A DNA stretch of 53,949 nt from Nocardioides psychrotolerans (GCF_900113685.1 NZ_FOQG01000022.1:1-53949); one strand, 5' to 3'. Positions 42,124 through 50,530 are shown, numbered from the stretch's first letter. Translations and numbers: made by a program. The notes: generated by a model not told the origin, from the sequence alone.

Positions 42124-42375
42124 GTGCCTCGAGTCGTCGTCGACGTCATGCCCAAGCCCGAGATCCTCGACCCGCAGGGCAAGGCCGTGCTCGGGGCCCT
42201 GCCCCGCCTGGGCTTCTCCGGCGTCACCGACGTCCGGCAGGGCAAGCGCTTCGAGCTCGAGTTCGCCGGTGAGGTGACCGAGGCGGTCCTCGCCGAGGTG
42301 CACCAGATGGCCGAGACCCTGCTCTCCAACCCCGTCATCGAGAATTTCACCGTCCACGTGGAGCAGCCCGCATGA
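42124..42375 (+). CDS. purS: FGAM synthase subunit PurS
   Basis: This 83-residue protein is the small structural subunit of the three-part FGAM synthase. PRVVVDVMPKPEILDPQGKA and GVTDVRQGKRFELEF are diagnostic. GTG 42124 has AGGAG 8 nt upstream. It overlaps purQ by ATGA. Confidence 0.97.
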   Translation: MPRVVVDVMPKPEILDPQGKAVLGALPRLGFSGVTDVRQGKRFELEFAGEVTEAVLAEVHQMAETLLSNPVIENFTVHVEQPA

Positions 42376-43040
42376 AGATCGGCGTCGTGACGTTCCCGGG
42401 ATCGCTCGACGACGTCGACGCGCAGCGCGCGGTCACGATCGGCGGCCACCAGGCGGTCGCGCTCTGGCACGGCGACCACGACCTGCGCGGCGTCGACGCC
42501 ATCGTGCTGCCGGGGGGGTTCTCCTACGGTGACTACCTGCGCTGCGGTGCCATCTCGCGCTTCTCGCCCGTCATGGCCGAGGTCATCGCGGCCGCCGGTC
42601 GCGGCATGCCCGTCCTGGGCATCTGCAACGGCTTCCAGATCCTGTGCGAGTCCCACCTGCTCCCGGGAGCGCTGATCCGCAACGACCACCGCAAGTTCGT
42701 CTGCCGTGACCAGCGCCTGCGCGTCGAGAACAACCGCACCCCGTGGACCTCTGCCTACGCCGAGGGCGCCGAGATCACCATCGTGCTCAAGAACGGCGAG
42801 GGCGGTTTCGTCGCCGACGAGGCCACGTTGGACCGGCTCGAGGGCGAGGGCCAGGTCGTCGCGCGCTACCTCGGAGACAACCCCAACGGCTCGCTGCGCG
42901 ACATCGCCGGTGTCACCAACGCCGCCGGCAACGTGGTCGGGCTGATGCCGCACCCCGAGCACGCCGTCGAGGAGCTGACCGGCGCCGGCACCAACGGCCT
43001 GGGCTTCTTCACGAGCCTGGTGGAGCAGTCGTTCGCATGA
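42372..43040 (+). CDS. purQ: FGAM synthase glutaminase subunit PurQ
   Basis: This 222-residue class I glutamine amidotransferase supplies ammonia to PurL. The nucleophile Cys lies in VLGICNGFQILCE (near residue 86) and the His-Glu pair in MPHPEHAVEEL. GGFSYGDYLR is the oxyanion region. It overlaps purS upstream and the DUF3817 gene downstream (ATGA both times), so the three are one transcript. Confidence 0.98.
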   Translation: MKIGVVTFPGSLDDVDAQRAVTIGGHQAVALWHGDHDLRGVDAIVLPGGFSYGDYLRCGAISRFSPVMAEVIAAAGRGMPVLGICNGFQILCESHLLPGALIRNDHRKFVCRDQRLRVENNRTPWTSAYAEGAEITIVLKNGEGGFVADEATLDRLEGEGQVVARYLGDNPNGSLRDIAGVTNAAGNVVGLMPHPEHAVEELTGAGTNGLGFFTSLVEQSFA

Positions 43041-43501
43041 GCGCTCGCACCGGCACGGGTCCCACCCGGCTGTTCCGCGTCGTCGCCACCGCCGAGGCGA
43101 TCACCTGGGCCGGGCTGCTGACCGGGATGTTCCTCAAGTACGTCACGGAGACCACGGAGGTCGCGGTGTCGGTCTTCGGGATGCTGCACGGCATCGTCTT
43201 CATCGCCTACTGCCTGACCACCGTCGTCGTGGGCATCGACCGTCGCTGGTCGGCCTCCCGGCTGATGCTCGGCCTGGTCTCGTCGGTCCCGCCGTTCATG
43301 ACGATCTGGTTCGACCGGCACGTCGAGAAGGCCGGCGGGCTGTCGGACTCCTGGCGCCTGACGACCGAGCCGCCGCACGGTGCCGTCGAGCGGCCTGCGG
43401 CCTGGCTGCTGCGCAACCCGCTCCAGGGCGCGGTCGCCGGGATCGTGGCCGTCGCCGCCCTCACCGGCGTTGCGTTGCTCGTCGGGCCGCCCGTCGGCTG
43501 A
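43037..43501 (+). CDS. DUF3817 family membrane protein
   Basis: This 154-residue protein has four hydrophobic segments: FRVVATAEAITWAGLLTGMF, HGIVFIAYCLTTVVVG, RLMLGLVSSVPPFMTIWFD and a C-terminal IVAVAALTGVALL. The VATAEAITW and HGIVF lines are DUF3817 hallmarks. Function is unknown. It is fused to the purine operon by ATGA overlap. The stop codon opens an 11-bp tandem repeat. Confidence 0.88.
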   Translation: MSARTGTGPTRLFRVVATAEAITWAGLLTGMFLKYVTETTEVAVSVFGMLHGIVFIAYCLTTVVVGIDRRWSASRLMLGLVSSVPPFMTIWFDRHVEKAGGLSDSWRLTTEPPHGAVERPAAWLLRNPLQGAVAGIVAVAALTGVALLVGPPVG

Positions 43502-43541
43502 CACTGGGCTGACACTCGACTGACTCTGGGCCCACACTGGG
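43498..43541. repeat. Four 11-bp direct repeats upstream of the propeller gene
   Basis: Copies begin at 43498, 43509, 43520 and 43531, each a variant of ctgacactggg. The unit period is exactly 11 bp, so all copies face the same side of the helix. They span the DUF3817 stop and lie 48 bp before the next GTG. Confidence 0.75.
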
Positions 43542-43589
43542 GGCCGACGCGGTCCACATGGGGTGGGGCGGCAACCGGGGGGACGAGCA

Positions 43590-44903
43590 GTGAGCACCGA
43601 GCAGGACGCGCCGGCCACGGCGAGCTGCACCTACTGCGGCAACGCCTACGGCCCCGCCGACGTCGCGTGCCCCCGCTGTGGGTTCCCGACGCCCCTGGCG
43701 AAGGTCAAGGCCGCCTCCGACGCCCGTCGGGCCCGGCTGCGCACCCGGGTCGTGGCGGGCGCCGTGGCGCTGGCCGTCGTGGGCGGCAGCGCCTTCCTGC
43801 TCCTCGGCGGCGACGACGAGACCGCACCGACGACCTCGAGCAGTCCCTCGGGCACGCCGTCGACGTCGGGGTCCGATCCCGGGGTCCGCGAGCTGCAACG
43901 CGTGTGGGAGACCACGCTGGACGGCACGGTGCTGGGCGAGCTCGGGGTGGGTGACGGGGTGGTGGTCTCGATCGACTCGGGCGACCTCGTGTCGCTCGAC
44001 CTCGCAGGCACGGCCACGTGGAGCAGGGCCCAGCCCTCGCGACCCGTCGTGGGGCTCGACGCGAGCGGCCAGGTGCTCGTGAGCGCCGAGGACGGGCCCG
44101 GCATCAGCGCCAACGCGCTCGCCGACGGTGAGGAGCTGTGGCGATACCCCGACATCACCTACGTCGGCGTCGCCGACTCCGGGCTCGTGGTCGACGTCGA
44201 GGCCGGGGGCGGGCCCTTCGGGGTGCTCGACGCCCGCACCGGCGTTCCGACCTGGTCGGTCCCCGACGTCGATGCCTCCGCCGTGGCCGGCGCGATGGCC
44301 TACGTCCTGCGGGGCCCCGAGCTCACCGCGCTGAGTGCCGCCGACGGCAGCGTGCTGTGGACCAGCGACGTCGGTGCCGGAGCCGAGGCGACCCTGGTCG
44401 CCAACCTGGGCCTGGTCGTGGTGGTCAAGGGCTCCGAGGTGCTTGCGCTCGACCCGCTCAACGGCACCGAGCGCTGGGCGGCGCAGGCACAGGGCGCCGC
44501 GGTCGAGGTGTTCTCCGATGAGCTGGTGGTGGTGACGAGCGAGCGTGCGGCGCCCCCGACGGCGGTGGTCTACGACGCGATGGGGGAGCGTGGCACCCTC
44601 CCGGTCGAGGACGGCCTACCTGCCGACCTGGTGCCGTTCACCGTGGACGGTGAGTCCTACGCCGTCGACCCCGTCTCCGGCGCCGTCCTCGACGAGGACC
44701 TCACCGTGCTCGCGACCTACGACGGCACCGTCACCCCCGCCGCCGACGGCGTCTACGTCGTCGCCGACGGCGTCGTCTCCCACTACCCGCTGGGCGCCCC
44801 CACCCCCGATGCCGGGATCGAGGTGCCCGGCGCCGAGCGGGTGGTCGTCCTCGCCGACGGCTTCGCGGTCGTCGCCGGCGACACCGTCATCGGCGTGCGC
44901 TAG
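43590..44903 (+). CDS. Membrane-anchored PQQ-like beta-propeller protein with zinc ribbon
   Basis: This 437-residue protein starts with a cytosolic zinc ribbon (SCTYCGNAYGPADVACPRCG, four Cys), one membrane helix (about 53-73), a Ser/Thr linker, then an extracellular seven-bladed-type PQQ-like repeat region with recurring LSAADGSVLWTSD and LDPLNGTERWAAQ patterns. It likely scaffolds envelope interactions. GTG 43590 was chosen to begin directly before the ribbon. It converges on the DUF1906 gene with a shared CTAG. Confidence 0.8.
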   Translation: MSTEQDAPATASCTYCGNAYGPADVACPRCGFPTPLAKVKAASDARRARLRTRVVAGAVALAVVGGSAFLLLGGDDETAPTTSSSPSGTPSTSGSDPGVRELQRVWETTLDGTVLGELGVGDGVVVSIDSGDLVSLDLAGTATWSRAQPSRPVVGLDASGQVLVSAEDGPGISANALADGEELWRYPDITYVGVADSGLVVDVEAGGGPFGVLDARTGVPTWSVPDVDASAVAGAMAYVLRGPELTALSAADGSVLWTSDVGAGAEATLVANLGLVVVVKGSEVLALDPLNGTERWAAQAQGAAVEVFSDELVVVTSERAAPPTAVVYDAMGERGTLPVEDGLPADLVPFTVDGESYAVDPVSGAVLDEDLTVLATYDGTVTPAADGVYVVADGVVSHYPLGAPTPDAGIEVPGAERVVVLADGFAVVAGDTVIGVR

Positions 44904-46315
44904 CGGGCTCCGGCCTCGAGCTGGCCCCAGGTCGGGAAGGCGACCACGCCGTTGACCGGGGTGCCGGTCTTCTGCTGGTAGGCCCGGACGGCGTTGGTGG
45001 TCGCGGCGTCGAAGACCCCGCTCGCCTTGATGGGCTTCGTCAGCGCGGCGGCGTTCAGGGCGCGCTGGACACGGCGTACGGCGGGACCGGCGGAGCCGAC
45101 CTTGAGCACCTCGCGCGGGCCGGCGGCCAGCAGCATGATCCAGTGCCTCACGAACCACGACGAGGTCACCGCCACCTGGTGCTCGGTCTGCCAGGCGTTC
45201 ATCGCCTTGACGAGCTTGGGGTTGTAGTTGCCCCCGGTCGGGCCGTCGTAGAAGCCCTGCTCGCGGAGCAGGCACTGCAGCGCCTTCATCTGCGCTGCCG
45301 GCGGGCGGTAGGTGTCGGTCGGGGGCCGCAGCAGCGGGTACTCCCAGAGGGAGACGTTGACGTCACCACAGTGGGTCTCTGCGTCGGCGACCGAGCCGCG
45401 GCCGAGGTCGAGGTAGTTGCGGTCGATGTTGATGCGAACGCCCCCCCAGGTCTCGTCGTGACCACCCATGTATTGCTTGATGCGGCCGCCGGGGCGCCAG
45501 CCGTCCTCACGGATGTAGGAGGTCGAGGTGTTGGCGATGCCGTCCCAGCGGGCGACCCAGATCGCGTCCGGGAGCGTGAAGCGGTCGGGACGGTTGATGC
45601 GGGCCGCGTCGAGCGCGGCGATGCCGGAGCCGGCGCTGGAGTAGACCCCCGAGACGTAGCCGAGCTCGTGGAGCTTCTGGGTCCAGCCGCTCAGGAAGGT
45701 CAGCGCGGACTCACGGCAGTCGGTGTTGCTGTTGTCGTAACCCTCGAGGTCGTACCACAGGGTGCTCCTCGCGACGATGCCGATCGCCTTGGCTGCAGTG
45801 ACGGCAGAGACGGCCTCGTCCATGCCCTGCTGCCTGGCCAGCGCGTAGCGGCCGACCTTGCCCGGCTTGGGATTGATCGTGACGTCGTCGGAGTAGCGCG
45901 GGAAGCGCGGCTGGCAGGAGGCCTGCGGGCCGAGGGTGATCGGCAGCAGCCGCCAGCCGTTGCGCAGCTGCTTGCTGATCCAGGTCGGGGTCAGGTTGGG
46001 CTGGTCGCGACAGGCGCGCGACGTCCCGGAGAGGTAGATGCCGACCGCGAGGAACGGCGAGTTCTGGAGCCAGGCGTTCATCGCCCTCTGGTCGGGCGCG
46101 TGGCACTGGTCGAAGCCGTAGCCGGTGAAGTCGCCGGGCGTCACCACGTTGCCCTCGCGGGCCGCGGTCGCCGGGGCGTTCACGGGGGCGCTCGCTCCCG
46201 CCTGCGCCGCTGGGCTGACGACGCTCAGCGTGGCGAGCGTCAGCAGGCCCACGGCCGCGAGGCTCGAGGCGTGTCGGAGTCGGGAGGAAAGGCGGCGAAG
46301 AGGGGCGTGAGGCAT
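44900..46315 (-). CDS. Secreted DUF1906 glycoside-hydrolase-like protein with peptidoglycan-binding repeats
   Basis: This 471-residue exported protein has a signal peptide (basic head, AAVGLLTLATLSVVS, then PAAQAGA), a DUF1906 TIM-barrel domain (Rv2525c-like; GYGFDQCHAPDQRAMNAWLQ, LWYDLEGYDNSN, GVYSSAGSGIAALD) and two C-terminal PG_binding_1 repeats (QMKALQCLLREQGFYDGPTG; PAVRRVQRALNAAAL). The Asp/Glu in WYDLEGY are the candidate catalytic acids. It probably acts on or near peptidoglycan. ATG 46315 follows GGAG. Confidence 0.92.
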   Translation of the reverse strand: MPHAPLRRLSSRLRHASSLAAVGLLTLATLSVVSPAAQAGASAPVNAPATAAREGNVVTPGDFTGYGFDQCHAPDQRAMNAWLQNSPFLAVGIYLSGTSRACRDQPNLTPTWISKQLRNGWRLLPITLGPQASCQPRFPRYSDDVTINPKPGKVGRYALARQQGMDEAVSAVTAAKAIGIVARSTLWYDLEGYDNSNTDCRESALTFLSGWTQKLHELGYVSGVYSSAGSGIAALDAARINRPDRFTLPDAIWVARWDGIANTSTSYIREDGWRPGGRIKQYMGGHDETWGGVRINIDRNYLDLGRGSVADAETHCGDVNVSLWEYPLLRPPTDTYRPPAAQMKALQCLLREQGFYDGPTGGNYNPKLVKAMNAWQTEHQVAVTSSWFVRHWIMLLAAGPREVLKVGSAGPAVRRVQRALNAAALTKPIKASGVFDAATTNAVRAYQQKTGTPVNGVVAFPTWGQLEAGAR

Positions 46316-46361
46316 GGCGGAGCTCCAGGGGAAGGGTGTCGATCCGTCGGACGGCGACGTC

Positions 46362-46389
46362 ACCATAACCTCATGAGTCACACCCGTAA
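46362..46389 (-). promoter_or_regulatory. Candidate promoter of the DUF1906 gene
   Basis: On the minus strand TTACGG (46384-46389) and TATGGT (46362-46367) are separated by 16 bp, ahead of ATG 46315. The palindrome at 46407-46418 lies just upstream. Confidence 0.35.
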
Positions 46390-46406
46390 CAGGCCTCCGG
46401 AGTAAC

Positions 46407-46418
46407 TACAGATCTGTA
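46407..46418. promoter_or_regulatory. 12-bp palindrome TACAGATCTGTA, possible operator
   Basis: TACAGATCTGTA is a perfect palindrome, extended by AA/TT after one mismatch, in an unusually AT-rich patch of the 205-bp gap between the secreted DUF1906 gene and purL. It is about 18 bp upstream of the candidate -35 of the minus-strand promoter. No regulator can be named. Confidence 0.5.
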
Positions 46419-46508
46419 ATTCGCGGACGTTCCGAGAGGCTCCGCGGCCAACGCTGAGCGGTCCCGTCCGTTGCCCGCGCCGGGTGCGGGCCTGCCGCCC
46501 GGCGCCGG

Positions 46509-46514
46509 TAGATT
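46509..46514 (+). promoter_or_regulatory. -10 element TAGATT of purL
   Basis: TAGATT ends 6 nt before the purL GTG at 46521, the best AT match among these hexamers, with no Shine-Dalgarno. Confidence 0.5.
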
Positions 46515-46520
46515 GGCCGC

Positions 46521-48815
46521 GTGCCCGAGACCTCCCCCGGCTCCCCCCAGCGGGGGACCACCGCGACGACGCCCACCCTCGACACCGTTGCCGTCGCCAG
46601 TCAGGACCCGACCCGCGAGCAGCCCTGGGCCGACCTCGGTCTCAAGGCGGACGAATACCAGTCGATCCGCGAGATCCTCGGCCGGCGCCCCACCAGCGCC
46701 GAGCTCGCGATGTACTCGGTGATGTGGAGCGAGCACTGCTCCTACAAGTCCTCCAAGGTTCACCTCAAGCAGTTCTCGGAGATCCCGCAAGAGACTCCCG
46801 CCGGCAGGATGCTGGCCGGCATCGGCGAGAACGCCGGCGTCATCGACGTCGGCCAGGGCTATGCCGTGACGTTCAAGGTCGAGTCGCACAACCACCCGTC
46901 CTACGTCGAGCCCTACCAGGGTGCCGCGACCGGCGTCGGCGGCATCGTCCGCGACATCCTCGCCATGGGCGCTCGCCCGGTCGCGGTCATGGACCCGCTG
47001 CGCTTCGGCCCGCTCGATGCCCCTGACACCCTGCGCGTGCTGCCCGGGATCGTGGCCGGCGTGGGTGGCTACGGCAACTGTCTGGGCCTGCCCAACATCG
47101 GTGGCGAGGCCGTCTTCGACGAGTCCTACCTCGGCAACCCGCTCGTCAACGCGCTGTGCGTCGGCGTGCTGCGCCACGAGGACCTGCACCTGGCCAAGGC
47201 GTCGGGTGCCGGCAACCAGGTGATCCTCTACGGCGCCAGGACCGGCGGCGACGGCATCGGTGGCGTCTCGATCCTCGCCAGCGAGACCTTCGAGTCGACC
47301 GGCCCGGCGAAGCGGCCCGCCGTGCAGGTCGGCGACCCCTTCATGGAGAAGCTCCTCATCGAGTGCACGCTCGAGATCTTCGCCGCCCGGCTCGTGGCCG
47401 GCATCCAGGACCTCGGCGGCGCCGGACTGTCCTGCGCGACCTCCGAGCTGGCCAGCGCCGGTGACGGCGGCATGCACGTCGAGCTCGACCGCGTGCCGCT
47501 GCGCGACTCCACGCTCTCGCCCGAGGAGATCCTCATGAGCGAGTCGCAGGAGCGGATGATGGCGGTCGTCGAGCCCGACGACGTCGCGGCGTTCCTGTCG
47601 ATCTGCGCCAAGTGGGAGGTCGACGCCACCGTCATCGGCGAGGTCACCGACACCGGCCGGCTCCACATCGACTGGCACGGCGAGCGCGTCGTCGACGTGC
47701 CGCCGCGCTCGGTCGCCCATGACGGCCCGACCTATCACCGGCCCTTCGCCCGCCCCGACAGCCAGGACGTGCTCCAGGCCGACGTCGCCGAGGCGCTGCC
47801 GCGTCCCACGACCGGCGACGAGCTGCGTGAGACCGTGCTGCGACTCGCGGCGTCGCCCAACCTGTGCGACAAGTCCTGGATCACCGACCAGTACGACCGC
47901 TACGTCCGCGGCAACACCGTGCTCGCCCAGCCCAGCGACAGCGGGATGATCCGCATCGACGAGGACACCAACCTCGGTGTCGCGGTCTCCACCGACTGCA
48001 ACGGTCGCTTCGCCCGCCTCGACCCCTACGCGGGTGCGCAGCTGGCGCTGGCCGAGTCCTACCGCAACGTCGCGACCGGCGGTGCGACCCCGCTCGCGAT
48101 CTCCGACTGCCTCAACTTCGGGTCGCCCGAGGACCCGGCCGTCATGTGGCAGTTCGCCGAGGCCTGCCGCGGCCTCAAGGACGGCTGTCTCGAGCTGGGC
48201 ATCCCGGTCACCGGCGGCAACGTCAGCCTCTACAACCAGACCGGTGAGACCGCGATCCTCCCGACCCCGGTCGTCGCCGTGCTGGGGGTCATCCAGGACG
48301 TCACGAAGCGCACCCCGTCGGCCTTCGAGGCCGCCGGCGAGCGGATCTTCCTGCTCGGCGAGACCCGCGAGGAGCTCTCCGGCTCCGAGTGGGCGCACGT
48401 CGTGCACGGTCACCTCGGCGGTCGCCCGCCGGCGGTCGACCTGGCCGGCGAGAAGGCTCTGGCCGAGCTGCTGCGCGAGGGCGTCGGCCTGCTCACCAGC
48501 GCCCACGACCTCTCCGACGGCGGGCTCGCCCAGACGCTGGTCGAGGCGGGCCTGCACAGCATGATCGGCGCGAACGTCTCGTTGCCGGGCGACGCGTTCG
48601 TCGGGCTCTTCGCCGAGTCGGCGGGTCGCGTGCTCGTCACGGTCGCGTCGGGCGACGAGGAACGGCTGATCGAGCTGGCTTCGCGCCACGGCGTGACCCT
48701 CACGTCGCTCGGCGACACCGGCGGCGACAGCATCGTGGTGTCCGGCCAGTTCGAGCTCGCGCTGCTCGAGGTGCGCTCGGCCTGGATGGCGACCCTGCCG
48801 GCAGCGCTGGGCTGA
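46521..48815 (+). CDS. purL: FGAM synthase large subunit PurL
   Basis: This 764-residue protein is the small-type PurL, which needs PurS and PurQ. Motifs: MWSEHCSYKSSKVHLKQF, FKVESHNHPSYVEPYQGAAT with the ATP/metal His, GGDGIGGVSILASETF, and the second-half TDCNGRFARLDPYAG and SDGGLAQTLVEAGL. Its start is fixed by the -10 at 6 nt. It is separated from purSQ by the propeller and DUF1906 genes. Confidence 0.98.
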   Translation: MPETSPGSPQRGTTATTPTLDTVAVASQDPTREQPWADLGLKADEYQSIREILGRRPTSAELAMYSVMWSEHCSYKSSKVHLKQFSEIPQETPAGRMLAGIGENAGVIDVGQGYAVTFKVESHNHPSYVEPYQGAATGVGGIVRDILAMGARPVAVMDPLRFGPLDAPDTLRVLPGIVAGVGGYGNCLGLPNIGGEAVFDESYLGNPLVNALCVGVLRHEDLHLAKASGAGNQVILYGARTGGDGIGGVSILASETFESTGPAKRPAVQVGDPFMEKLLIECTLEIFAARLVAGIQDLGGAGLSCATSELASAGDGGMHVELDRVPLRDSTLSPEEILMSESQERMMAVVEPDDVAAFLSICAKWEVDATVIGEVTDTGRLHIDWHGERVVDVPPRSVAHDGPTYHRPFARPDSQDVLQADVAEALPRPTTGDELRETVLRLAASPNLCDKSWITDQYDRYVRGNTVLAQPSDSGMIRIDEDTNLGVAVSTDCNGRFARLDPYAGAQLALAESYRNVATGGATPLAISDCLNFGSPEDPAVMWQFAEACRGLKDGCLELGIPVTGGNVSLYNQTGETAILPTPVVAVLGVIQDVTKRTPSAFEAAGERIFLLGETREELSGSEWAHVVHGHLGGRPPAVDLAGEKALAELLREGVGLLTSAHDLSDGGLAQTLVEAGLHSMIGANVSLPGDAFVGLFAESAGRVLVTVASGDEERLIELASRHGVTLTSLGDTGGDSIVVSGQFELALLEVRSAWMATLPAALG

Positions 48816-48818
48816 TCG

Positions 48819-49250
48819 TTGGCCGACGACCTGGTCATCTCGCGGTCGCTGGTCGTGCCGGCGGCCGAGCTCGCCGAGCGCTTCTCCCGCTCGTCGGGCC
48901 CGGGCGGTCAGGGCGTCAACACCGCCGACTCCCGGGTCGAGCTGTCCTTCGACCTGGGCGCCTCGCCCAGCGTGCCGGCGTACCTCCAGGAGCGGATGCT
49001 GGAGCGGCTCGTCTCGCGCCTGGTCGACGGCGTCATCACGGTCGCGGCGAGCGAGCACCGCACCCAGCTCGCCAACCGACGCGCCGCCCGGGAGCGGCTG
49101 GCCTCGCTCCTGCGCGACGCGGCCCTGCCACCGTCGCCGAAGCGGCGCGCGACCCGGCCGACGCGGGGCTCCAAGGAGCGACGGCTCGGCGCCAAGAAGC
49201 GGCGCGGCGACATCAAGAAGGGGCGCCAGGGGCGTTTCGACCAGCCGTAG
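48819..49250 (+). CDS. arfB: Alternative ribosome-rescue hydrolase ArfB
   Basis: This 143-residue release-factor-like protein has the catalytic GGQ in SSGPGGQGVNTADSRVELSF and a basic C-terminal tail (KERRLGAKKRRGDIKKGRQG) that enters the empty mRNA channel, both diagnostic of ArfB/YaeJ. It hydrolyses peptidyl-tRNA on stalled ribosomes. The TTG start at 48819 is 3 nt after the purL stop; no ATG or GTG lies close to the first conserved residue. Confidence 0.92.
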   Translation: MADDLVISRSLVVPAAELAERFSRSSGPGGQGVNTADSRVELSFDLGASPSVPAYLQERMLERLVSRLVDGVITVAASEHRTQLANRRAARERLASLLRDAALPPSPKRRATRPTRGSKERRLGAKKRRGDIKKGRQGRFDQP

Positions 49251-49268
49251 TTGGAGGGGGCTGCTGAG

Positions 49269-50114
49269 ATGGCGTTCGTGCACCGACGGATGCTGCTGAG
49301 GCTCCCTGCTCTGGGGGTCGTCGGCCTCGCGCTGGCCTCGTGCGGGCAGGATGCTCCCGTGAGAGAGCCCGACGGTCCCGGTGAGGGACGCTTCGACTAC
49401 GGCGCCGACCCCAGCCAGTACGGCGAGCTGTACCTGCCGCAGGGCACGCCCCGGGGCGTCGTGGTGGTCATCCACGGCGGTTTCTGGAAGGCGGAGTACG
49501 ACCTCTCGCTCGGGCAGCCCCTTGCGACTGCGCTGGCGGCGCAGGGGTGGGCGGCATGGAACATCGAGTACCGCCGCGTCGGCAGTGGAGGCGGCGGGGG
49601 CGGGGGTGCGCCGGAGACCTTCGACGACGTCTCCGCGGCGATCGACGCCCTCGCCGGGCTCGGGGTCGACACCTCGACGGTCGTGACGCTCGGCCACTCC
49701 GCCGGCGGCCACCTCGCTGCGTGGGCCGCCTCACGCGGTCGCGACGGTGCCTGGCCGGACCTGGTGCCGGTCACCCACGTGATCTCCCAGGCCGGGGTGC
49801 TCGACCTGGTCGCCTCCGAGCGCGACGGGCTGGGCGGGGGCGCTGCCGCGGCGCTGCTCGGACACGCCCCGGGGCCGGAGGACGCGGCGTACGACCCGAT
49901 GCAGCAGGTGCCCCTGGACCAGCCGGTGTGGTGCGTGCACGGCAAGGCCGACACGATCGTGCCGATCGGACAGTCCGGCACCTACGTCAGCGCCGCCACC
50001 GCCGCGGGGGCGCAGGCCGAGCTGGTCGCCGTCGAGGGTGACCACTTCGTCGTCATCGACCCGCTGTCGCCGGCCTGGACCGAGGTTCTCGAGATCCTGG
50101 ACGGGATCGGCTGA
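49269..50114 (+). CDS. Lipoprotein alpha/beta hydrolase
   Basis: This 281-residue protein begins with a lipoprotein signal (RRMLLRLPALGVVGLALASC, lipobox LASC with Cys24). The esterase-like alpha/beta fold shows the oxyanion HGG in VVVVIHGGFWKAEYD, nucleophile TLGHSAGGHLAAW, Asp in VHGKADTIVPI and His in VEGDHFVVIDP. A Gly-rich loop (GSGGGGGGG) sits before the nucleophile domain. ATG 49269 has GGAGG upstream. It probably acts outside the membrane on an ester or peptide. Confidence 0.88.
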   Translation: MAFVHRRMLLRLPALGVVGLALASCGQDAPVREPDGPGEGRFDYGADPSQYGELYLPQGTPRGVVVVIHGGFWKAEYDLSLGQPLATALAAQGWAAWNIEYRRVGSGGGGGGGAPETFDDVSAAIDALAGLGVDTSTVVTLGHSAGGHLAAWAASRGRDGAWPDLVPVTHVISQAGVLDLVASERDGLGGGAAAALLGHAPGPEDAAYDPMQQVPLDQPVWCVHGKADTIVPIGQSGTYVSAATAAGAQAELVAVEGDHFVVIDPLSPAWTEVLEILDGIG

Positions 50115-50117
50115 GAG

Positions 50118-50419
50118 TCAGGCAGCAGGCGGCAGCGTCGAGATCTTCTGCCAGATCTTGCGCGACATCCCGGTCGTCAGCTCCTCGATCGAGTTGACCG
50201 TGTCGAGCACGACCGCGTCGCGCGACTCCTCGGCACACAGGGCCGCGGTCTTCGCGACCAGGCTGAGCAGCGTAGCTGGTGGAGCAGCGCGAGGGTGCGG
50301 CCGCGCTGCAACCGCTCCGGCACGGTCCACAGGAAGAACGCCGCGATGCGCTCCTGGAGGTGCCGCACCGTGTCACGCACCGGTCCTGCCTCCAACGGCT
50401 CGTGCAGGTCGCGGGTCAC
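50118..50419 (-). pseudogene. Small gene split by a frameshift
   Basis: GTG 50419, with -10 TACGCT 6 nt upstream, opens MTRDLHEPLEAGPVRDTVRH and runs through FFLWTVPERLQRGRTLALLHQ, after which the frame turns into Arg/Ser-rich junk. A second frame continues plausibly as TLLSLVAKTAALCAEESRDA to ISTLPPAA and stops at 50118. The switch point is near 50275. One lost base (or two gained) would restore a single protein of about 100 residues. It may be a true mutation or a sequence error. I do not recognise the family. Confidence 0.5.
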
Positions 50420-50425
50420 CGTCGC

Positions 50426-50431
50426 AGCGTA
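50426..50431 (-). promoter_or_regulatory. -10 element TACGCT of the split gene
   Basis: TACGCT on the minus strand ends 6 nt before GTG 50419, a leaderless layout that supports this GTG as a former genuine start. Confidence 0.4.
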
Positions 50432-50496
50432 GGCGTTCGCGGGGGGCGTGTGCGGGGCGTGTGCGATGGCACCGATCCGTCATGGTGCCCACCAAC

Positions 50497-50502
50497 TAGG
50501 GT
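50497..50502 (+). promoter_or_regulatory. -10 element TAGGGT before the micro-ORF
   Basis: TAGGGT ends 7 nt before GTG 50510 and 27 nt before ATG 50530, so transcription should start at the micro-ORF and not at the SCP2 gene. Confidence 0.5.
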
Positions 50503-50509
50503 TCACCCC

Positions 50510-50530
50510 GTGCCCGAGGACGACGACTGA
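50510..50530 (+). CDS. Six-codon leader ORF (MPEDDD)
   Basis: GTG 50510 begins six codons ending TGA at 50528-50530. The last base of that TGA is the A of the SCP2 gene ATG (TGATG). The GTG lies 7 nt after a TAGGGT -10, the same layout as the leaderless genes of this window. It could be translated from a leaderless mRNA and feed ribosomes to the next gene by reinitiation. Being six codons, it has no statistical support of its own. Confidence 0.4.
   Translation: MPEDDD

Noticed and set aside
46371..49712. A 1113-residue minus-strand open frame
   Set aside because: It mirrors purL and arfB, whose motifs are certain. Low-complexity composition shows a shadow frame.
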